DNA of 64,000 bases from Basilea psittacipulmonis DSM 24701 (lineage in GTDB: Bacteria; Pseudomonadota; Gammaproteobacteria; Burkholderiales; Burkholderiaceae_B), in assembly GCF_000743945.1 (NCBI RefSeq), contig NZ_CP009238.1, positions 434,001-498,000 of the forward strand, read 5' to 3'. Shown one piece after another: positions 49,287 through 58,488 of this stretch. The stretch's first letter is position 1, and every line of letters starts with the position of its first letter. The notes beneath the pieces were generated by a model. The model was not told the origin of the DNA and made no database searches. It saw nothing but the letters and a program-made list of their open reading frames with translations. The position numbers were made by a program, and so were the translations under genes.

Positions 49287-49928
49287 TCACTTATAAAACT
49301 GATAAGCTTCATCGATGGAGTTAAAGGTATGAAGAATGCCTTTTTCCAGTACCATGGCGTTGTCGCAGTAGTTACGAATAGCTGAAGGTGTGTGTGAGAC
49401 TAAGATAATGGCACGGTCTTGGCGTTTTTCAAATAGTTCATATTTACATTTTTCAGAAAAACGTGAGTCACCGACAGCAATAACTTCATCGATTAGATAA
49501 CAATCGAATTCAATAGAAAGTGATAAAGCAAAGGCAAGTCTGGCTTTCATGCCTGAAGAATAGGTTTTAACGGGTTCGTATAAATAATCGCCTAATTCAG
49601 AAAATTCTTCGGTAAATTGTTTTACATAATGCATATCAGCGTTATAGATGCGAGAAACAAATCGTAAATTATCCATTCCTGTTAAGCTACCCTGAAATGC
49701 ACCACTAAATGCTAAAGGCCATGAGACGCTCATGTTTTGTGTAATCGTGCCACTGGTTGGCGGTTCAACACCACTTAATAAACGAATGAGTGTTGATTTC
49801 CCAGCGCCATTGCGACCCAAGATACCGATTTTTTCGCCTTTTTTTAATTCAAAATTAATATCAAGCAAGACATCTTTCCAGCCTTTGCGAGTTAAATATC
49901 GTTTGCTAACATGGGACATTTTAATCAT
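49287..49928 (-). CDS. kpsT: Capsule export ABC transporter ATP-binding protein
   Basis: A 213-residue KpsT/CtrD-type ATPase powering capsule polysaccharide export. Walker [10 protein letters not shown], signature [16 protein letters not shown] and Walker [13 protein letters not shown] are present, and the switch His lies in LVSHTPSA. Length fits KpsT (about 219). It overlaps kpsM by four bases and ends the minus-strand export operon. An internal 85-bp piece recurs at 47632. Confidence 0.95.
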   Translation of the reverse strand: MIKMSHVSKRYLTRKGWKDVLLDINFELKKGEKIGILGRNGAGKSTLIRLLSGVEPPTSGTITQNMSVSWPLAFSGAFQGSLTGMDNLRFVSRIYNADMHYVKQFTEEFSELGDYLYEPVKTYSSGMKARLAFALSLSIEFDCYLIDEVIAVGDSRFSEKCKYELFEKRQDRAIILVSHTPSAIRNYCDNAMVLEKGILHTFNSIDEAYQFYK

Positions 49929-50722
49929 TGAGGTTCAACTCCTTTACTAAAATGTTTAACCAATATTAAACCGATAAAAACGAGTATTAAATCCGCTGAA
50001 ACGAGATACCAAGGATTCTCAAGAGTGATGACGGAATCACCGAAATATCCTTTGCGAAACATTTCAGTGCCATGTATCATGGGAACCCAAAGTAAGTATT
50101 CTTGGGCTTGAGAGGGAAGTGAGTTGAGAAAAAAGAATGCACCTGAAAGAGGCATCATTAAAAATGATAACGTTCCCCAAATTTTTCCAAAAGCCTCAAA
50201 ATACTGTGCGATCGCTGTAATAATCAGTCCTAGTCCAATGGCAAATCCTGACATCAGTCCCCATGCCATGAGCATATAGAACATATCTTGAGGGTATTCA
50301 ATTAAACCAATCACAATAAAAAAACTCATAATGGCTAATTGAGCGATGGTCGCACCAGCGATTTCTAATATCATTCTTGCTATTATCGTATCTAAGACAC
50401 GCACATTACGATGGTACAGCAAACTGATATTAGCAGAAATAGAACCGATCGCACGGCTGGACGCATTACGCCACATCATCATAAGTGGGTAACCTGTAAT
50501 CATAAAAGCAATGATGTTAAGCGAAGAAATTTGATGGGCTCTCAGTGAACCCCATAGCACTGCAATTAATGATGTCATGATAAGTGGTTCAACAAATAAC
50601 CACATAAATCCAATATTCTTGCGACCGTACCGAGTAATGATTTCACGAATAAGTAGTGCTTTCAATACTCGCCATTGGATAGCGAGAGAATCTTTGAAAT
50701 GAGTTTGTTGACCGTATTCCAT
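49925..50722 (-). CDS. kpsM: Capsule export ABC transporter permease
   Basis: A 265-residue, six-helix inner-membrane permease of the ABC-2 KpsM/CtrC family. [20 protein letters not shown] at the N-terminus is the typical amphipathic start of this family, and the late [15 protein letters not shown] is also conserved. It forms the exporter with KpsT and overlaps both neighbours by one to four bases. Confidence 0.95.
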   Translation of the reverse strand: MEYGQQTHFKDSLAIQWRVLKALLIREIITRYGRKNIGFMWLFVEPLIMTSLIAVLWGSLRAHQISSLNIIAFMITGYPLMMMWRNASSRAIGSISANISLLYHRNVRVLDTIIARMILEIAGATIAQLAIMSFFIVIGLIEYPQDMFYMLMAWGLMSGFAIGLGLIITAIAQYFEAFGKIWGTLSFLMMPLSGAFFFLNSLPSQAQEYLLWVPMIHGTEMFRKGYFGDSVITLENPWYLVSADLILVFIGLILVKHFSKGVEPQ

Positions 50723-51837
50723 CAGTTTCTATGCTCACGAATACTGGCGATTAACAAACGTATGATGCCATAGATCAATAAACTAAAAAATAAAGTCGCC
50801 AAAATATTATAAATACGATAAGGTTCTAACGCTAAATCGGGTTTGCTGGGTTGAGCAATGACTTCTAAATACAGTTGTTTACGATCCGCTTCAATTTTTG
50901 CTTGTTGTAGAGAGGCAATTGCGGTTGTTAATTCTTGCTGTGCCAGCGTATTGTTTAATACTAAACGTTGATACTCAGCGGTTTGCGTCGCTAATGAACT
51001 TTCATTACCAACAATGAGTTGGAGTTGCTTATCAATTTCTTTCTGAATGCTTTGTTCGCGTATGGTGAGTGTTCGTACTTGTGGGTTATTAGGAGAAATA
51101 GACTTGATTTGTGCTAATTGAGATTGTGTGTTAATTAATTCACTTTGCAAGCCAGAGATTAAATTTAAAAGCAATTCGGATTGTGCTTTTACATCTACCA
51201 CCGCATGTTTGATACGGTATTGTGTGAGCTCTTGGGCGGTTTCATTAACATGTTGTTCAGCATCTTTAACCGTTTTTTCTGCAGATTTAATTGTATCTTG
51301 TCTGGCTCTTTCATTCAGACGATTGATTAATTGTTCAGCTTCATCTAGCAATGCCCGATTAATCTTTTGAGCTTCTTCCGCTTTAAAGGCTCTAATTTTT
51401 AAGGTAGCAATGCCTGATAATGGGTCTAAATAAATGGATTGGAAATTTAAGAAATATTGATAAAAGGATTCGTCTTCGTGATTCAAACCGAATGAATTAA
51501 AACGTTTGAGTAAATCGCCTTGATCTTCATAATAAGATTTAATGGGCAAGAGTTGGACGAGTCTATCCACCGCAGTTCTTGAACGTATAAACTCTTGTAC
51601 AGTATAGGCATCATCTTGAGATCGTGAGATACCGACATTTTGTAATAAAGCACCAATGCCTGTTAAGGAAGTCTGGTTGCGTGCAGAACGAACTACAAAA
51701 CTCGATTCAGAAATATAAATGTCTGATGCCCAAAAACTAAAATAAATGAGTGAGAAAAAAGTGGGCACTATCACGATCCAACAGAATAATGGTTTTATTT
51801 TTTTTCTTAAAGAAGCGATATCTAACATATTCATCAT
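50722..51837 (-). CDS. kpsE: Capsule export inner-membrane/periplasmic protein (KpsE/CtrB/BexC)
   Basis: A 371-residue polysaccharide co-polymerase-like protein. A membrane segment lies at each end (about 16-36 and 343-363). Between them are a conserved DIYISESSFVVRS region and long coiled coils (about 165-310). It links the KpsMT exporter to the outer-membrane KpsD. It directly follows kpsD with no gap. Confidence 0.93.
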   Translation of the reverse strand: MMNMLDIASLRKKIKPLFCWIVIVPTFFSLIYFSFWASDIYISESSFVVRSARNQTSLTGIGALLQNVGISRSQDDAYTVQEFIRSRTAVDRLVQLLPIKSYYEDQGDLLKRFNSFGLNHEDESFYQYFLNFQSIYLDPLSGIATLKIRAFKAEEAQKINRALLDEAEQLINRLNERARQDTIKSAEKTVKDAEQHVNETAQELTQYRIKHAVVDVKAQSELLLNLISGLQSELINTQSQLAQIKSISPNNPQVRTLTIREQSIQKEIDKQLQLIVGNESSLATQTAEYQRLVLNNTLAQQELTTAIASLQQAKIEADRKQLYLEVIAQPSKPDLALEPYRIYNILATLFFSLLIYGIIRLLIASIREHRN

Positions 51838-52995
51838 TTATAAATTATTAACTCCATTTGCCGTACTGATGACAGGTGAAGTTAATGAAAAAATAATTCT
51901 CAAGAACTTTTGGAAATCAGCCAATGGTGCGTTTGACACATAAACAATATCTTTATTATGAATAGGGAAACGTTGTAACCAAAATAAAGATTCGGGTGTT
52001 AAAAGGTTGATACGATAAACACGTGGAATATCCATGCCAGAAGCGTAGCCACGTTGTTTCCACTCAATCTTTTCTGCTGCACGTAATTCATCAAAAGGAA
52101 CGTAACGGAAAACAAAAACCCCTCTGGGATCCGATCGAGTATCGATTAATCCGCCCATGCGTCCTATCGCTTCAGCAAGACTTAAACCTTTAGCAGAAAA
52201 CTTAATTTCACGATTACTGTTTACGGCACCCAATGCCGTAAAACTAAGAGGATTGTTTAAAAGTGATAAGACATCGCCTGAACGCAAAGGAATATTTTCG
52301 ATGGGATTGGCGGCCAAGGTTTCTAATGAAATGGTTTTGACTTCTTGACCACGCATGAGTTGGACGGAAATGTCCTCTGCATTTTCGCTCACGCCACCAA
52401 CCGCTGCAACTGCATCTAATACACGCTCTCCATGTGCTGTTAAAGGCATGCGAACACTATTACCTTGACGTAATACCGTGACATTTGCAGAATTATTTTT
52501 AAGCAAACGAACCATAACCTGCGGTTGATTAGCGATAGGTTTTAAACGGCGTAAGATTTCTGTTTGGATTTGTTCAGGTGTTTTGCCACTTACTTTAACA
52601 CTGCCGATAAAAGGAACGGTGATTTTTCCATCGTAAGATACCATTTGCTCGGGTAAAGAGATAAACTGTGCAGTACCTGATCCATTATTTGTTAAGCTCG
52701 CACCAAACAAAATAGCAGGCGGTGCTTCCCATACAGAAATGTTTAAAATATCTCCCGCCGCTATCGTTCCTATATAAGGGTGTTTTGCTTCACGAAACTG
52801 ACTAAAAGATTGACTGCGTTGTTGGTTAAATAGATTCATCACGACCGACGTATTGACTTCAATAATGTCAACCTTATTAGGATAACTCTCGCTTTCTTTG
52901 ATACTCATGATTTTGCTTTGACTTGGACCTGAACTCGGTAAGGTATGACAAGCCGTAAGCATCACGACGCTGAGTAGTAATAAATATTTTTTCAT
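51838..52995 (-). CDS. kpsD: Capsule export outer-membrane lipoprotein (CtrA/BexD/KpsD type)
   Basis: A 385-residue polysaccharide export protein. The signal peptide ends in the lipobox LTAC (Cys16), so it is a lipoprotein. The poly-export domain has IAAGDILNISVWEAP and YDGKITVPFIGSVKVSGKT, followed by SLBB-like repeats. Its size matches CtrA/BexD (about 390) rather than E. coli KpsD (about 560). It heads the minus-strand operon and diverges from wecB across 230 bases holding a poly-G tract. Confidence 0.93.
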   Translation of the reverse strand: MKKYLLLLSVVMLTACHTLPSSGPSQSKIMSIKESESYPNKVDIIEVNTSVVMNLFNQQRSQSFSQFREAKHPYIGTIAAGDILNISVWEAPPAILFGASLTNNGSGTAQFISLPEQMVSYDGKITVPFIGSVKVSGKTPEQIQTEILRRLKPIANQPQVMVRLLKNNSANVTVLRQGNSVRMPLTAHGERVLDAVAAVGGVSENAEDISVQLMRGQEVKTISLETLAANPIENIPLRSGDVLSLLNNPLSFTALGAVNSNREIKFSAKGLSLAEAIGRMGGLIDTRSDPRGVFVFRYVPFDELRAAEKIEWKQRGYASGMDIPRVYRINLLTPESLFWLQRFPIHNKDIVYVSNAPLADFQKFLRIIFSLTSPVISTANGVNNL

Positions 52996-53030
52996 CGTTT
53001 TAAAAAGGTATAACGGTCATCGATTTCAGT

Positions 53031-53059
53031 ATTCTAAAGGATTCATCATGAAATGATAA
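53031..53059 (-). promoter_or_regulatory. Possible promoter for kpsD-E-M-T
   Basis: On the minus strand, TTATCA (53059-53054) and TAGAAT (53036-53031) are 17 bases apart and lie about 36 bases upstream of the kpsD start. The match to consensus is moderate. Confidence 0.4.
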
Positions 53060-53107
53060 GGGACTGTTGTATAAACAAAAATAATTCAAAAAAATGAAAC
53101 AAAAAGC

Positions 53108-53137
53108 TTGATTTTTTCTTGCGGGGGGGGGTAGAAT
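53108..53137 (+). promoter_or_regulatory. Predicted capsule promoter with G9 tract in the spacer
   Basis: TTGATT (53108-53113) and TAGAAT (53132-53137) are separated by 18 bases, half of which are a run of nine G (53123-53131). It faces wecB, 88 bases downstream. Gain or loss of one G would change the spacer to 17 or 19 bases and so the promoter strength, as in known neisserial phase-variable promoters. Confidence 0.6.
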
Positions 53138-53225
53138 ACTTGGTTGTCTTTTTGTTTTGTGTTTGATATTTACGGTGTCCAATGGGATAAAGACACTATA
53201 AATTTTTGTTGTTTAATTAATAAAA

Positions 53226-54353
53226 ATGAAAATCCTTACTATTTTTGGAACTAGGCCAGAAGCTATAAAAATGGCTCCTTTAGTAACTCGATTAAAATCT
53301 ATCCCAAATGTTGTATCAAAAGTTTGTGTAACTGGTCAGCACAAAGAGATGTTGGAACAAGTTTTATCTTTTTTTGATATACAACCTGAATATAATTTGG
53401 GTGTGATGAAAGAATCTCAAACGTTAAATGATGTTACAGCTTTAATTATAGAAAAGTTAAAACCCATTCTGGAAGAATTTCAACCTGATTATATTTTAGT
53501 TCATGGCGATACGACGACTACTTTTGCAGCATCATTAGCGGCTTTTTACCAAAAGATTCCAGTTGCTCATGTGGAAGCAGGGTTAAGAACAAATAATATG
53601 TATTCCCCTTGGCCTGAAGAAGTTAATAGGTGTCTTACTTCGGTTATTGCGGATCTACATTTTGCCCCAACGGAAACAGCAAAAAATAATTTATTAAAAG
53701 AAAATAAAAGAAGTAATAAAGTTTTTGTTACTGGAAATACAGTAGTTGATGCACTCTGGATGGTTTTAGAAAAACTAGAACAACTCGAGATGAAAAATAA
53801 AATGGAAGCTATATTTCCTTTTGTAAAGAAAAAGGGTAAAGTCATATTAATTACTGTGCACAGACGAGAAAATCAAGGCTTAAAAATTAAAAATATTGCC
53901 TTAGCAATTTTAAAGTTAGCTAAAAAATATCCTTATTTTGAGTTTGTTCTTCCATTGCATTTAAACCCGAATGTTCGACAACCGCTTATAAGTGTGCTTT
54001 CATCTCAAGCTAATATTCATTTAATAGAACCTCAAGAGTACATCTCTTTTGTTTACTTGATGTCTTGTTCATATATTATTTTAAGTGATTCTGGTGGCAT
54101 ACAAGAAGAAGCTCCATCATTAGGTAAACCTGTTCTTGTTATGAGAGAAACAACGGAACGCCCAGAGGCTGTGGAAGCCGGTGCAGTTAAACTCGTAGGT
54201 TCAGATACTGACTCCATAGTTAATGAATTTTCGAATTTGATTGATTCTCCAGATGTATATAAAAAAATGTCTGAATCTAAAAATCCATATGGAGATGGAA
54301 CTGCATCATCAAAAATTATTAATTTGTTATTAAGTCAAAAGAAACATTTTTAG
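53226..54353 (+). CDS. wecB: UDP-N-acetylglucosamine 2-epimerase (non-hydrolysing)
   Basis: A 375-residue enzyme converting UDP-GlcNAc to UDP-ManNAc. MKILTIFGTRPEAIKMAPLV, VHGDTTTTFAASLAAFY, HVEAGLRT and ILSDSGGIQEEAPSLGKPV are diagnostic. It heads the plus-strand capsule operon and is followed by wecC, so the locus should make UDP-ManNAcA. Confidence 0.96.
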   Translation: MKILTIFGTRPEAIKMAPLVTRLKSIPNVVSKVCVTGQHKEMLEQVLSFFDIQPEYNLGVMKESQTLNDVTALIIEKLKPILEEFQPDYILVHGDTTTTFAASLAAFYQKIPVAHVEAGLRTNNMYSPWPEEVNRCLTSVIADLHFAPTETAKNNLLKENKRSNKVFVTGNTVVDALWMVLEKLEQLEMKNKMEAIFPFVKKKGKVILITVHRRENQGLKIKNIALAILKLAKKYPYFEFVLPLHLNPNVRQPLISVLSSQANIHLIEPQEYISFVYLMSCSYIILSDSGGIQEEAPSLGKPVLVMRETTERPEAVEAGAVKLVGSDTDSIVNEFSNLIDSPDVYKKMSESKNPYGDGTASSKIINLLLSQKKHF

Positions 54354-54365
54354 GTTTTTGTTTAT

Positions 54366-55625
54366 ATGAATAAAACGATTTCTGTTATTGGTCTTGGATA
54401 TATTGGATTACCAGCCGCATCTATGTTTGCAAGTAAAGGCGTAAAAGTAATAGGTGTAGATATTAACGAACATATTGTAAATACAATAAATCAAGGAAAA
54501 ATACATATAGTTGAGCCAGGATTGGAAGATTTGGTGAGACAAACGGTATCAAATAAATATTTAAAAGCCACTAATGCACCAGAACCTGCAGATGTTTTTT
54601 TAATCGCAGTTCCTACACCCTTTAAAGAAAATCATAAACCTGATCTTAGTTATATTGAGACTGTTACTAAGATGATTGCTCCTGTTCTAAAAAAAGGTAA
54701 TCTTATTATTTTAGAATCGACATCGCCTGTAGGGACAACAGAAAAAATGATAGATTGGTTATCCGTTCTTCGTCCTGATTTAAAATTTCCTTCTAAAGAT
54801 AGTGAGAATCATGATATTTTTGTTGCTTATTGTCCAGAACGTGTCTTACCTGGACAGGTTATAAATGAATTAATAAACAATGACCGCATCATTGGAGGAG
54901 TTACTGATGAATGTTCAAATAGAGCTATTGAGGTTTATGGTATTTTTGTGAAAGGCGATCTAATAAAAACAAATGTTAGAACAGCTGAGATGAGCAAACT
55001 TACTGAAAATGCGTTCCGCGATGTGAACATAGCTTTCGCTAACGAATTGTCTTTAATATCAGATCGCCTTAATATTGATGTGTGGGAATTAATTACTCTT
55101 GCAAATCGTCATCCGAGAGTCAATATTCTTGAACCAGGTTGTGGCGTTGGTGGTCATTGTATTGCAGTTGACCCTTGGTTTATGGTTGATAAAACTCCAG
55201 ACTTGACAAAGATTATACGTACTGCACGTGAAGTAAATGATAGCAAACCAGATTGGGTAATAGAGAAAGTTAAAAAAGCAGTTAATCACGCTGCATTTAT
55301 AAAAAATAAAAATGTACAACAAGTTAGAATTGTTTGTTATGGATTAACATTCAAGCCAGATATAGATGATTTGCGGGAAAGTCCAGCCTTAGCAATTGTA
55401 AATAAATTAATGAATCTGTATCCTAATCAAGTAAAAGCTGTTGAACCAAACTGTCAAAAAGATAACTGCAATGTAATTGTTCCATTGGTAGAGTATCAAG
55501 AAAGTATAGATGAAAATATTGATGTTGCAGTATTGTTAGTCAATCACAAAGAATTCATTGAGAATAAACCAAATTTTGCAAATAATGTCATTGTCATTGA
55601 TACAAAAGGAATTTGGCAAAAATGA
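54366..55625 (+). CDS. wecC: UDP-N-acetyl-D-mannosamine dehydrogenase
   Basis: A 419-residue NAD-dependent dehydrogenase oxidising UDP-ManNAc to UDP-ManNAcA. The N-terminal Rossmann motif is SVIGLGYIGLPAA. LTENAFRDVNIAFANE holds the catalytic Lys/Asn region, and GVGGHCIAVDPWF the active Cys. The pattern matches WecC rather than UDP-glucose dehydrogenase. It overlaps the next gene by four bases (ATGA). Confidence 0.95.
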   Translation: MNKTISVIGLGYIGLPAASMFASKGVKVIGVDINEHIVNTINQGKIHIVEPGLEDLVRQTVSNKYLKATNAPEPADVFLIAVPTPFKENHKPDLSYIETVTKMIAPVLKKGNLIILESTSPVGTTEKMIDWLSVLRPDLKFPSKDSENHDIFVAYCPERVLPGQVINELINNDRIIGGVTDECSNRAIEVYGIFVKGDLIKTNVRTAEMSKLTENAFRDVNIAFANELSLISDRLNIDVWELITLANRHPRVNILEPGCGVGGHCIAVDPWFMVDKTPDLTKIIRTAREVNDSKPDWVIEKVKKAVNHAAFIKNKNVQQVRIVCYGLTFKPDIDDLRESPALAIVNKLMNLYPNQVKAVEPNCQKDNCNVIVPLVEYQESIDENIDVAVLLVNHKEFIENKPNFANNVIVIDTKGIWQK

Positions 55626-58474
55626 TAAATATATTGCTTCTGGGGAGTCATGTTACAGAACGTGCATTTGCTATAGATAAAACAAACTTATTTAATTTAA
55701 CCGGATGTTTTGTTGATACTTCTATTGCAACAATTTTTCACTCGAGTTCAATTGATAATACACATAAAGAACAATTAGAATCTTTTTTTCAAGAAAAAAA
55801 TACAGATCTTGTATTATTAGAAAAATTTAAAGAATGTTTATCAAATAAGGACTTTGATTATGTCGTTATTGATTTTATTGATAATAGATTTAATATCTTT
55901 GAATTTAATGATAAAAGTAAAGTACTTCTTTCCGATGAACGAGATATAGTAAGTTTTATAAAAAGAAATGAAAAAAATGGAAAAATTATTGAAAAATTAT
56001 CTGATGAATGGTTTGAAGAATGGAAATTAGGATGTATTGAATTTATCAAATTAGTGGCAAAATTTAATGCTTTAGATAAAATTATTCTTAATAAAATATA
56101 TTGGCCTAGTATTTCTTCTGATAAAAATACTTATGATCATAATTTTGTAGTTAAAGTCAATTCTTTTTTAGATAGACAATATAACTTTTTTGAAGATTTT
56201 TTAAAAAAAGAAAACATTATACGGTATCATGATGAGCAGTTTTTAATTGATTCCAAATATACTTCTAATGTAGAACCGTTTTGTTATACTGATGAACTTT
56301 ATTTATTCTTTTTAACTCAATTAAAAGACAAAAAAAAAGATATTGATTACATTAACATTGATTCTAAGTTAGATAATATTGCAGATCTTATAAAACAACA
56401 AAAATATATTTTTGAAAAAGTACAAAAGGATTTTATAAGTTTACAGGTAAATGATTATCAAGAAACCATAAATAAATTAACAAATGAATTAGAAAATAAT
56501 AAAAAAATTATTGAAAAAAATAAGATAGAATTAAACAAAGTAAATCAACAAATTAATCAAATAAAAAAACAAGTTGAAAATACTATTTCTTTTCAACTTG
56601 GATATACTTTGATTCATTCCACTAAATCATTTCAAAATTTTATTTCTTTGCCTAAGAACTTATTTGATATATTTCTATTGGCGAAAAAAAGAAAAAATAA
56701 AAACAATAATTCCACTTTAGAAAAAGTTAGTTCGAATAGTTATAATTTTTATCCAAAAATCGATAGCAACTTCAAAAAGAACAATGGATTTAAATTCATC
56801 TCTATATTGGACGAAATTTCTTATACTTCGTTTGAAAGTGAATTTAAATTATACCCGCTTAATAAAAAAAATTTCGAGGATCAAATAGAGGGTTCAACCT
56901 CATTAGGTTTTTTTATTGAAAGTTGCTGGAAAGGTAATTTCGGTTTATGGGAGTATGCTTTTACTTCTCCAAACTTACAACACCAAAATGCACAGAATTT
57001 ATTAAAAGCAATAGATAAATGCAAAAAAAGAGATTTTCCAATCGTATTTTGGAATAAAGAAGATCCGATGCATTATGAAAAATTTCTTCCAATAGCATCA
57101 AAATGCAATGTGATTTTTACAACAGATGTGAATAAAGTACAGGATTATCAACGTGACGTACCCAATGCAAAAGTAGAAACCCTTTTGTTTGCAGCAAATA
57201 TTCATATTTGTAACCCAGCTAATCGTTTTAAAATAGAACAAAAAAATATCTGTTTTGCTGGATCTTATTATGGAGAAGGTCATAAAGATCGCAAAAAACA
57301 AATGGATGCACTATTGCCGTCCATTATTAAGTTTAAAGGTACAATATATGATAGGATGTCCCAATTAAATAATAAAAGATATGCCTACCCTAAAAAATAT
57401 CATAAGTTTATTCATTCATCTGTCCCTTTTAAAGAAATTGTAAATATATATAAAAAATTTAAGATTTTTTTAAATGTAAATACTATTACAGATTCTCCAA
57501 CTATGATGTCAAGACGAGTCTATGAACTTCTTGCTTGTGGTACTCCTGTAATTTCAACGCCTAGCTTAGCCATTGACAAACAATTCAAAGGCATCGTTCA
57601 AGTTGCCAAAAATGCAAAAGAGGCTAATAAAATAATTAAACATTTGTTAGAAAATGAATGGGAATGGAGAAAAATTTCTCATCTTGGTTATAGAGAAGTA
57701 ATGTTAAAACATACTTATGAGCATAGAGCAATGCAAATAGTTAATGCTTTAGGAAAAAATATTCAACAAGAAAAACCGCTTGTGAGTATCGTTATGGCAT
57801 CTAATCGACCCCATTTTATTTCTAGAATAGTAGAAAATATTACAAGACAAGTTTATTCTAATATTGAAGTTATCATTATTACTCAGAATTATGATGAAGA
57901 ACACCTTAACGAATTAGACATAAAACTTAATAATGGTCCTAGAAAATTTAGTTCTGTTCACATAATACGTAATGATAGTGATGATACCTTAGGTGCAAGA
58001 TTAAATCAGGGTATTGTTTTATCTAAAGGTGAATATGTTGCTAAATTTGATGATGATGATTTTTATTTTCCGAATTATTTGGAAGATGCTTTAATTCCAT
58101 TTAAATTTGGGGACTATGGGATTGTTGGAAAAAGAGAAACTTTTGTTTATTTGGAATCTACGAATTCAACCATTTTACGTTATAAAAATCAATGTCATAT
58201 GGATAGCGATTTTGTATCTGGTGCAACATTGATATTATCAAAGATTGCATTAGCAAAATTAAAATTTGCTGATCTAAATAAGGGAGAGGACTCTAATATT
58301 TTAGAACAGGCCAAAAAGCTTAATATTAAAATTTACGCCTCTGATCCATACAACTATGTTCAATTTAGATCTAAGGATGTAAATAATCACACTTGGCGAG
58401 TAGAAGATGAGTTCTTTACCAAAAAAGGCGAATTTGTAGGAAATGGCTTAGCAGAAAATATTACTGTTTTATAA
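55622..58474 (+). CDS. Large multi-domain capsule glycosyltransferase
   Basis: A 950-residue protein with three parts. About 1-260 resemble capsule-locus DUF6270-like domains (INILLLGSHVTERAF). A Lys/Asn-rich coiled coil spans about 276-323. About 420-700 form a CgeB/GT-B domain (GFFIESCWKGN, PIVFWNKEDPMHYEKF, RRVYELLACGTPVIS). About 719-950 are a GT-A family 2 domain (LVSIVMASNRPHF, AKFDDDDFYFP). It probably adds two sugars of the repeat unit. The ATG at 55622 overlaps the wecC stop. The DNA is markedly AT-rich, suggesting transfer. A 9-A run at about 56329 could slip. Confidence 0.85.
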   Translation: MINILLLGSHVTERAFAIDKTNLFNLTGCFVDTSIATIFHSSSIDNTHKEQLESFFQEKNTDLVLLEKFKECLSNKDFDYVVIDFIDNRFNIFEFNDKSKVLLSDERDIVSFIKRNEKNGKIIEKLSDEWFEEWKLGCIEFIKLVAKFNALDKIILNKIYWPSISSDKNTYDHNFVVKVNSFLDRQYNFFEDFLKKENIIRYHDEQFLIDSKYTSNVEPFCYTDELYLFFLTQLKDKKKDIDYINIDSKLDNIADLIKQQKYIFEKVQKDFISLQVNDYQETINKLTNELENNKKIIEKNKIELNKVNQQINQIKKQVENTISFQLGYTLIHSTKSFQNFISLPKNLFDIFLLAKKRKNKNNNSTLEKVSSNSYNFYPKIDSNFKKNNGFKFISILDEISYTSFESEFKLYPLNKKNFEDQIEGSTSLGFFIESCWKGNFGLWEYAFTSPNLQHQNAQNLLKAIDKCKKRDFPIVFWNKEDPMHYEKFLPIASKCNVIFTTDVNKVQDYQRDVPNAKVETLLFAANIHICNPANRFKIEQKNICFAGSYYGEGHKDRKKQMDALLPSIIKFKGTIYDRMSQLNNKRYAYPKKYHKFIHSSVPFKEIVNIYKKFKIFLNVNTITDSPTMMSRRVYELLACGTPVISTPSLAIDKQFKGIVQVAKNAKEANKIIKHLLENEWEWRKISHLGYREVMLKHTYEHRAMQIVNALGKNIQQEKPLVSIVMASNRPHFISRIVENITRQVYSNIEVIIITQNYDEEHLNELDIKLNNGPRKFSSVHIIRNDSDDTLGARLNQGIVLSKGEYVAKFDDDDFYFPNYLEDALIPFKFGDYGIVGKRETFVYLESTNSTILRYKNQCHMDSDFVSGATLILSKIALAKLKFADLNKGEDSNILEQAKKLNIKIYASDPYNYVQFRSKDVNNHTWRVEDEFFTKKGEFVGNGLAENITVL

Positions 58475-58488
58475 AGGATTATTAATAA

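Noticed and set aside
56329..56340. A9 run in the large glycosyltransferase as a phase-variation switch
   Set aside because: The gene is very AT-rich and has many A runs, so this one is not clearly exceptional. The frame is intact.
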